A program made the position numbers and the translations under genes. The notes below the pieces were generated by a model that worked only from the letters and a program-made list of their open reading frames with translations, did not search any database and was not told the origin of the DNA. Below are positions 58,512-64,000 of a DNA stretch of 64,000 bases, in pieces (position 1 is the stretch's first letter; the number at the start of each line of letters is the position of its first letter). Source of the DNA: an uncultured Burkholderiales bacterium (GTDB lineage Bacteria > Pseudomonadota > Gammaproteobacteria > Burkholderiales > Burkholderiaceae_C); NCBI GenBank assembly GCA_903871545.1, contig CAIQHG010000087.1, positions 1-64,000 on the forward strand, in the 5' to 3' direction.

Positions 58512-58762
58512 TGGTCATTTTTCCAAGGTTTTAAATCCCCGTCTTCAAGCACTTTTATTTGCTCCTCAACGGAGCTTAGCTGCTCGCGACAATATTTCAA
58601 TAACAAGGCTCCCCGTTTATAAGAGACCAGGAGTTTTTCAAGCGGTAATTTTCCTGACTCCATTTGAGAAACCAATTCCTCTATCTCTAGCATCGCGCTT
58701 TCGTAACTTGCTGGCTGAGCAGAAAAATCCTGCTCAGTGGTTTGAGGAGACGCCTTGGGCAT
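58508..58762 (-). CDS. xseB: Exodeoxyribonuclease VII small subunit
   Basis: XseB partners XseA in exonuclease VII, which degrades single-stranded DNA. The 84-residue protein has the family core [27 protein letters not shown] followed by the coiled-coil [15 protein letters not shown] (shown here in part). An unconserved N-terminal segment of about 16 residues precedes it. Its stop overlaps the ispA start by four bases, and xseB-ispA-dxs is a classic proteobacterial operon. Confidence 0.94.
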   Translation of the reverse strand: MPKASPQTTEQDFSAQPASYESAMLEIEELVSQMESGKLPLEKLLVSYKRGALLLKYCREQLSSVEEQIKVLEDGDLKPWKNDQ

Positions 58763-58923
58763 TCGATTTAAACCTAATTATTTGTAAAAAAGCCAATTGT
58801 AGGACGGCTGATGCACCATTAACGCAGTACCCGGGGTAGAATCATGGTTTTCCACCAGAAATACCTGGTTTCCTCTATAACTTCAATTACTTCCCTGTGG
58901 GGAGTCTTTAGGTCAGGTCAATC

Positions 58924-60084
58924 ATGTCTGATTTAAGTCTTCAACTGCAGCAGGCGTTTAGTCAACTTCCTGTCTCTAGCTACTCCGACGAAGCGCTTTT
59001 TAAGCGCGAAGTCGACACTTTGTTCACCAAAGGGCCCAATTACGTCGGTCACTCACTCTCCGTTCCAGAGGTGGGTGACTATCACGCCATTCAAAAAGAA
59101 AAAGAAGGTCGGGTCCTCATTCGAACTGAAAAGGGGATCGAACTTTTATCTAATGTTTGCCGCCACCGCCAAGCTGTTATCCTTAAAGGGCGGGGTAACC
59201 TAAAACACAACAAAAGCACATTGGGCGCTCAAAGCTCACCCCTTAGTGGCGGCTCATCCGAACACATTGTGTGCCCTCTTCACCGCTGGACCTACTCTAC
59301 CTCTGGTGAACTTATTGGCGCGCCCCATTTTGCGCAAGATCCCTGTCTAAATTTGAACCGCTACCAGCTCCATGAGTGGAACGGCTTATTGTTTGATGCC
59401 AGTGGCCGCAACGTTGGGACTGACCTGCAGTCTTTGTCCCCACGCTCAACGCTTGATTTCACGGGCTACGCCCTCGATCACGTAGAACTTCACACCTGTA
59501 ACTACAACTGGAAGACCTTCATTGAAGTCTACCTCGAAGACTATCATGTGGGCCCCTTTCATCCAGGTCTTGGGAACTTTGTGACTTGTGAGGACCTTAG
59601 GTGGGAGTTTGGAGATGAATATTCAGTACAAACCGTTGGCATAGCCAACAGACTTGGCAAAGCAGGCTCACCCGTATACCAACAGTGGCAAGAGCAACTC
59701 ATGCACTACAGGGGAGGTAAAGTCCCCGAGCACGGCGCAATTTGGTTAACCTACTATCCCAATATCATGGTCGAATGGTATCCCCATGTACTCACTGTAT
59801 CTACCCTTCACCCAATCAGTCCCACTCAAACTTTGAATACAGTTGAGTTTTATTACCCTGAAGAAATTGTGGCCTTTGAGCGAGATTTTGTTCAAGCGCA
59901 AAGAGCCGCGTACATGGAGACTTGCATAGAGGATGACGAAATTGCCGAGCGCATGGATGCCGGCAGGCTTGCCCTTCTTGAGCGAGGGGACAATGAGGTT
60001 GGGCCCTACCAAAGTCCCATGGAGGACGGTATGCAACACTTTCATGAGTGGTACCGCAAGCGCATGCAAGCTGCAAATGAGTGA
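58924..60084 (+). CDS. Rieske non-heme iron oxygenase alpha-subunit-like protein
   Basis: A Rieske-type ring-hydroxylating oxygenase homologue of 386 residues. The [2Fe-2S] ligands are Cys79-x-His81 and Cys117-x-x-His120 (CRH ... CPLH). The gap between the pairs is 35 residues instead of about 17, with a Ser/Gly/Lys-rich insertion near 91-112. The catalytic domain has LEDYHVGPFHPGLG near 195-210, which supplies the bridging Asp and the iron His pair. No beta subunit or reductase gene is adjacent, so its electron source and substrate are unknown. Homologues of this type are widespread in Burkholderiales. Confidence 0.8.
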   Translation: MSDLSLQLQQAFSQLPVSSYSDEALFKREVDTLFTKGPNYVGHSLSVPEVGDYHAIQKEKEGRVLIRTEKGIELLSNVCRHRQAVILKGRGNLKHNKSTLGAQSSPLSGGSSEHIVCPLHRWTYSTSGELIGAPHFAQDPCLNLNRYQLHEWNGLLFDASGRNVGTDLQSLSPRSTLDFTGYALDHVELHTCNYNWKTFIEVYLEDYHVGPFHPGLGNFVTCEDLRWEFGDEYSVQTVGIANRLGKAGSPVYQQWQEQLMHYRGGKVPEHGAIWLTYYPNIMVEWYPHVLTVSTLHPISPTQTLNTVEFYYPEEIVAFERDFVQAQRAAYMETCIEDDEIAERMDAGRLALLERGDNEVGPYQSPMEDGMQHFHEWYRKRMQAANE

Positions 60085-60143
60085 GGTGGGCGCGCAAAAA
60101 AGTGAGCGCCTAAAGTTATTACATTAACAAGGGCTTTTCATCT

Positions 60144-61046
60144 GTGTTCAAAACAATCATCTCTGTTGCAGAATTAAAAGCAATCCAATCCGATCCAGAG
60201 TTGCTCAAGCAACTGGTTGTTTTTGATTGCAGCTTTGATCTTGCTGACACAAACAAAGGGTTATTGCAGTTTAAAGAGAGTCACATCAAGGGCGCTCTTT
60301 TTGCAAACCTTGATCAAGATTTATCCACCCATAATCCGGATGACGCAGTCAACGGGGGTCGTCATCCCCTACCCAAGCGAGAGTTATTTGCCAAGTGGCT
60401 AGGCAAAATGGGCGTCACCCATTCTTCTCAAGTCGTTGTTTACGACCGACAAGGTAATAACTTTTGTGGGCGTCTGTGGTGGATGCTCAAATGGTGCGGA
60501 CTCGACAGTGTAGCCGTCTTAGATGGAGGACTTAAAGCTTGGAATCAATCCATGGGAAATGTTGATTCTGGACAGCCCCCGGCTGGCAGCCCTGAGCAGA
60601 ACCTCAATGCATTTAAGCTTCAAACGCCCTTGGTCCAGATGCTCACTATCGATGAATTAAAGGAGCGCATTAGCTCGGATCTAAGCTCCCTCGGCACCCA
60701 CCCAATCTCATTGGTAGACGCACGTGCGACACCTCGGTTTAACGGCGAGGTCGAACCACTTGATCCCCTCGCAGGTCATATACCCGGTGCACTCAACAGA
60801 CCCTTTAACAGCAATTTAACCCCTGATGGCTTTTTTAAAAGCAGCGATGAACTCAAAAAAGAGTTTGATCAATTGCTTGTCGGCAAAGATCCCCACTCAG
60901 TTGTACATCAATGCGGAAGTGGTGTCAGCGCAGTACCCAACCTTTTAGCAATGCATATCGCGGGATTCGGTTACACCACTCTTTACCCTGGCAGTTGGAG
61001 TGAGTGGTCTAGGGTCGAGGGCGCGCCAGTGCAGAGGAAAAATTAA
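60144..61046 (+). CDS. sseA: 3-mercaptopyruvate sulfurtransferase-like (two rhodanese domains)
   Basis: It transfers sulfur from mercaptopyruvate or thiosulfate to thiol acceptors or cyanide. The 300 residues form two rhodanese domains; the first (about 7-140) is inactive, with GGRHPLP and GGLKAWN, and the second (about 170-296) has Cys257 in CGSGVSA. CGSGV-type loops mark mercaptopyruvate sulfurtransferases, whereas CRKGV marks thiosulfate sulfurtransferases. The frame begins with GTG at 60144, with AAGGG about 9 bases upstream. It follows the Rieske gene by 59 bases and may share its promoter. Confidence 0.85.
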   Translation: MFKTIISVAELKAIQSDPELLKQLVVFDCSFDLADTNKGLLQFKESHIKGALFANLDQDLSTHNPDDAVNGGRHPLPKRELFAKWLGKMGVTHSSQVVVYDRQGNNFCGRLWWMLKWCGLDSVAVLDGGLKAWNQSMGNVDSGQPPAGSPEQNLNAFKLQTPLVQMLTIDELKERISSDLSSLGTHPISLVDARATPRFNGEVEPLDPLAGHIPGALNRPFNSNLTPDGFFKSSDELKKEFDQLLVGKDPHSVVHQCGSGVSAVPNLLAMHIAGFGYTTLYPGSWSEWSRVEGAPVQRKN

Positions 61047-61460
61047 ATCACTTATCAATTACTTTAGACCAAGAAAATTAAGGCTAAGTAAGTAAGTGTT
61101 TGCCATCATCGAAGTTATCTCTACTAGAAATTTTATGCAGTCACTCAAACTGAATAGCATCAACTAGCACGCCAATGAGACTGTACATAATTACGGATTG
61201 CAATAAAAAATTTAATTATTAGTAATAATAAATAGTTACCTTAACAAGAATTCAGATTTAGACATACACTCCCCACACGCAGTCGCACGGGATGAGGGAT
61301 CTAACCGGAGGTATGTCCGCGCTTGAACACAATAACTTTACTAATTGATTAGTTAAACTATTTTGTCAAGTTCGCGACCCAAGCTTGGGGACTAAACATC
61401 AGCAAGCGAATGCTTCATTCATATAAAAAATCATATACAAAACTTAGGTGAGGAATATTC
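61047..61460. other. 414-base gap before the quinone oxidoreductase gene
   Basis: AT-rich with no open frame of note. Its middle part (61261-61317) has a separate, higher-GC element bounded by inverted arms, listed on its own. The last 120 bases should hold the promoter of the oxidoreductase gene; GTGAGGAA about 8 bases before its start is a good ribosome site. Confidence 0.5.
61261..61317. repeat. 11-bp inverted repeat enclosing a 34-base GC-rich loop
   Basis: GACATAC-A-CTCC and GGAG-GTATGTC pair over 11 bp with one bulged A. They enclose 34 bases of higher G+C than the flanks. No T run follows. The layout could be a structured RNA leader or a palindromic binding site 144 bases upstream of the oxidoreductase start. 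I know no family that it matches. Confidence 0.45.
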
Positions 61461-62444
61461 ATGTCAAGAGCAATAATTATTGAAAAAAACGGTGGTCCCG
61501 AAGAGCTAAAAATTGTGGACGTCAAAGTCGGAGAACCCGGTGCTGGGGAGATCAAAATTGCACATAAAGCAATCGGGCTCAATTACATTGATGTCTACCA
61601 ACGTGCGGGCCTTTACTCCTTACCGATGCCTTTGCACATGGGTATGGAAGCCTCAGGAATCATTACTGCGGTTGGCTCTGGAGTCACTCATCTGAAGGTA
61701 GGTGACCGCGCCGCCTACGCCAGCAACCCTCCCGGCAGTTACTGTGAGGAGCGAGTTATGCCGGCAAAATGTGTCGTGAAGCTCCCAGATGCCATCTCAT
61801 TTGAGACGGGTGCAGCCATGATGTTAAAAGGTCTAACCGCAGAATATTTACTCAAGCGCACTCTGCCCCAAGGCGGCCTGCACAAGGGTGACTTTATACT
61901 CTTTCACGCCGCAGCAGGCGGGGTCGGTTTAATTGCTTGTCAGTGGGCTAAAGCGCTAGGTTATCAATTGATTGGAACGGCAGGAAGCGATCAAAAATGC
62001 GAATTAGCTAAAGCCAATGGAGCAGCCTTCACGATCAATTATGCAAAAGAGGATTTCCAAGCCAGAGTCAAGGAAATAACAGGCGGCAAAGGCGTCAAAG
62101 TGGTCTACGACTCTGTAGGAAAAGATACGTTTGAAAAATCTTTAGATTGCTTGGCCCCCCTAGGACTGCTTGCAAGTTTTGGTAATGCGTCTGGCCCCGT
62201 ACCTAGCTTCTCACCTGGCATTTTGGCGGCCAAGGGCTCTATTTACATAACGCGCCAAACTCTTTTCACACACCTATCAACGCGTGAACACACCCAGGAG
62301 ATGGCCGACGATTTGTTTGAGGCAGTAACGAGCGGAAAAGTCAAAATCCACATCGACCAGACCTACACACTTGAGCAGGTCAAACAAGCACACATTGATT
62401 TAGAGGCCCGTAAGACCACGGGCTGCACTATTTTTACCCTTTAA
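61461..62444 (+). CDS. qor: NADPH:quinone oxidoreductase (zeta-crystallin-like)
   Basis: A zinc-independent medium-chain dehydrogenase that reduces quinones by one electron from NADPH. The 327 residues align with Qor: GLNYIDVYQRAGLY, PLHMGMEASGIITAVGSGV, and the nucleotide-binding HAAAGGVGLIACQWAKALG. YDSVGKDTFEKSLDCLAP in the second half is also typical. There are no zinc-ligand cysteines, as expected. The gene is monocistronic, ending at a strong hairpin before the convergent lspA. Confidence 0.9.
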   Translation: MSRAIIIEKNGGPEELKIVDVKVGEPGAGEIKIAHKAIGLNYIDVYQRAGLYSLPMPLHMGMEASGIITAVGSGVTHLKVGDRAAYASNPPGSYCEERVMPAKCVVKLPDAISFETGAAMMLKGLTAEYLLKRTLPQGGLHKGDFILFHAAAGGVGLIACQWAKALGYQLIGTAGSDQKCELAKANGAAFTINYAKEDFQARVKEITGGKGVKVVYDSVGKDTFEKSLDCLAPLGLLASFGNASGPVPSFSPGILAAKGSIYITRQTLFTHLSTREHTQEMADDLFEAVTSGKVKIHIDQTYTLEQVKQAHIDLEARKTTGCTIFTL

Positions 62445-62460
62445 ACCTTAAATAACCCGC

Positions 62461-62498
62461 AAAAAGGGCTTCGGTTTTTTAAAACCTAAGCCCTTTTT
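62461..62498. terminator. Bidirectional terminator between qor and lspA
   Basis: AAAAAGGGCTT..GGTTTT pairs with AAAACC..AAGCCCTTTTT, giving a 17-bp stem with one mismatch and a 2-base loop. Both sides end in a T run when read outward. It lies between convergent genes and can stop transcription from both. Confidence 0.88.
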
Positions 62499-62556
62499 CT
62501 TTGGGTGCGTAATTGTTAAAATAAATTTATGCTTTTAATCCCCTAGTCCGTCACTC

Positions 62557-63057
62557 TTAGGACTTAGCTTTTTTAACTCTTAGCAACTCATCTAAAAACA
62601 AACAAATAGCTCCAAGCGTAATCGCACTGTCAGCTAAGTTGAAGGCCGGAAAATGGACTCCTGCCCAGTAAAAATCCAGAAAATCGACAACGTACCCATA
62701 TAAAATTCTGTCGACTACATTGCCAAGTGCGCCGCCCAAAATAAAGGTCAAAGCAAACGCAAAAAGCTTTTGTGTGGAATGTGATCTAAGCATCGTGAAT
62801 ATAAATGCGGCCGCGATCACTCCAATTGCCGTAAAGAGCCATCGCTGCCAACCCGCCTCTGAGGCCAAAAAGGAGAAGGCTGCGCCCGTGTTGTGAGCGC
62901 GAACTAGGTTAAATAATCCTTGAATGACAGGCTTTGATTCGCCTAGCTGAAAACTCCCCGTAATCAGTATTTTGGTATATTGATCAGCCAACAAAATGAC
63001 CGCAGCAGTCACAATCCAAATCACAAATAAAGAGTTCTTTGAGCGGTTTGAGGGCAT
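62557..63057 (-). CDS. lspA: Lipoprotein signal peptidase
   Basis: LspA cuts the signal peptide from prolipoproteins after lipidation. The 166 residues have four membrane helices. The catalytic aspartates lie in [14 protein letters not shown] and in the conserved [20 protein letters not shown] is the third hallmark motif. It is the partner of the lipoproteins encoded in this window. It follows ileS by 64 bases, the standard ileS-lspA order. Confidence 0.96.
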   Translation of the reverse strand: MPSNRSKNSLFVIWIVTAAVILLADQYTKILITGSFQLGESKPVIQGLFNLVRAHNTGAAFSFLASEAGWQRWLFTAIGVIAAAFIFTMLRSHSTQKLFAFALTFILGGALGNVVDRILYGYVVDFLDFYWAGVHFPAFNLADSAITLGAICLFLDELLRVKKAKS

Positions 63058-63121
63058 TTCAGTTTCCGTGGTTTCAAAAAATAGGGGGTCAACAAGGCAC
63101 GTTCAAAAAGTAGTGCCGGAT

Positions 63122-64000
63122 TTATGCAAAAAGACGTCTATCGCCTTTGCCGTATAAATTGCTGACACAACGCTTGCAAAGGGTGGAATGCTCAGCCTCA
63201 GCGCTTGAGCCCACATCAGCGCTATAGTGCCAGCAACGAGCACATTTGGAGTGCGCGCTTGCGAGCACCTCAATGTGCTCTTTCTCACCCTTTTGGATGA
63301 ACGACTCGGAGGTGATGAATACATATTTGAGATCATCCCCCAGACTTCTCAGCAACTCAAAATCGACGGCGTTTAGCGTCAAGCGCAACTGAGCCTGCAA
63401 AGAAGAACCAACTGAACCATTGGCTCTCAGCACTTCGATCTCTTTGTTGGCTTGGTCCCGGATTTCTTTGATCCTTTGCCATTTGGCCAAAAGCTCCAAA
63501 TCGGGTTGGGGTAAATGCAAATAGGTTTGTGTGAAGATTGAGTCATTCTCTTTAGATTGCCCTGCCTGCAGTACCCCCCAAGCCTCCTCTGCAGTGAAGG
63601 ATAAAAAGGGCGCCATCCAGCGCAGCATTGCGTGGGTTATTTGATGCAGCACAGTTTGTGCGCTTCTGCGCTCCGATGACTGCGACGCACTGGTGTACAA
63701 ACGGTCTTTTAAGATGTCTAGATAAAACCCGCCTAAATCCTCAGAGCAAAAGATTTGGATTTTACTGACGACTGGGTGAAACTCATATTGACCAAAATGG
63801 CCTCCCTCAAATACGCCCTTAGCTTCGTTCCATTGGCCCACAATTTGTTCTTGCAGTTGTTGCGTTCTTGATAAAGCGTAGCGATCAATTTCAAGCAAAT
63901 CACCTGTCTCAACTTTATGTACCGCTGGATCAAAGTCACTGATATTGGCCATCAAAAAACGCAGTGTATTGCGAATACGCCTGTAAGAATCTACCACCCG
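63122..64000 (-). CDS. ileS: Isoleucyl-tRNA synthetase, C-terminal part
   Basis: Only the last 291 codons lie in the window; the gene continues beyond the right edge. It charges tRNA-Ile. The visible part contains the anticodon-binding helical domain (YRRIRNTLRFLMANISDFDP, TEEAWGVLQ) and the C-terminal zinc finger with CARCWHY and CKRC. The zinc module is needed for activity in this type of IleRS. Upstream of lspA is its normal position. Confidence 0.96.
   Translation of the reverse strand, partial: RVVDSYRRIRNTLRFLMANISDFDPAVHKVETGDLLEIDRYALSRTQQLQEQIVGQWNEAKGVFEGGHFGQYEFHPVVSKIQIFCSEDLGGFYLDILKDRLYTSASQSSERRSAQTVLHQITHAMLRWMAPFLSFTAEEAWGVLQAGQSKENDSIFTQTYLHLPQPDLELLAKWQRIKEIRDQANKEIEVLRANGSVGSSLQAQLRLTLNAVDFELLRSLGDDLKYVFITSESFIQKGEKEHIEVLASAHSKCARCWHYSADVGSSAEAEHSTLCKRCVSNLYGKGDRRLFA

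Overview
The window is about 64 kb of a moderate-GC (roughly 45-50 % by eye) betaproteobacterial chromosome, most likely order Burkholderiales. The evidence is the conserved block gyrA-serC-pheA-tyrA-aroA/cmk-rpsA-ihfB-lapA-lapB, the ompA-ubiG-gph block, the dusB-fis-purH block, the aroA-cmk gene fusion, and a one-piece tmRNA whose tag reads ANDERFALAA. I cannot fix the genus. The gene set (TRAP uptake, complete heptose/LPS genes, RND efflux, ubiquinone synthesis, isoprenoids by the DXP route) fits a free-living Gram-negative heterotroph. Nearly all of it is housekeeping DNA with intact genes.

Layout. 0-3.2 kb (minus strand): ompA, a 600-base gap of unusual composition, ubiG, gph, then ssrA (tmRNA) with its terminator. 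3.5-18.1 kb (plus): gyrA, the aromatic amino acid/serine block, rpsA, ihfB, lapA-lapB, hldA-hldD and crcB. 18.1-21.5 kb: a TakP-like 2-oxoacid TRAP transporter whose binding-protein gene converges on the two membrane genes. 21.8-26.3 kb: a UbiH-family monooxygenase, dsbC, a DUF3429 membrane protein and an M61 peptidase. 26.3-30.4 kb is the most accessory stretch: AT-rich, with an AGMO-like hydroxylase, a tautomerase-family protein without Pro-1, a TPR fragment, an unknown secreted protein, tRNA(CAU) and a small lipoprotein. 30.4-39.7 kb (minus): an MdtABC-like RND pump with its outer-membrane channel. 40.4-50.0 kb: a TPR/O-GlcNAc-transferase-like protein, ychF, dusB-fis, purH, hemL and thiD. 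50.1-54.6 kb: rubredoxin, a nitroreductase, a MaoC protein, then a cysteine-rich envelope group (DUF2946 protein, beta-barrel with a CxxCxC start, TlpA-like thioredoxin) and trmL. 54.7-64 kb: a BioC-like methyltransferase, xseB-ispA-dxs, a Rieske oxygenase, a sulfurtransferase, a quinone oxidoreductase, lspA and the 3' part of ileS.

How the genes work together. serC, pheA, tyrA and aroA cover serine and the late shikimate branch; cmk, rpsA and ihfB are the usual downstream partners. lapA, lapB, hldA and hldD link LPS quality control to heptose synthesis. ubiG and ubiH serve quinone synthesis, dxs and ispA isoprenoids. dsbC, the TlpA-like protein, the DUF2946 protein and the CxxCxC barrel are envelope thiol or metal functions.

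I found no CRISPR array, integrase, transposase or prophage. I saw no clear candidate for a wholly new system. The best leads are the DUF2946/CxxCxC-barrel/TlpA group, the foreign-looking ompA-ubiG gap, the orphan TPR glycosyltransferase with a possible broken relative 12 kb away, and several intergenic inverted repeats that could be operators or RNA structures.
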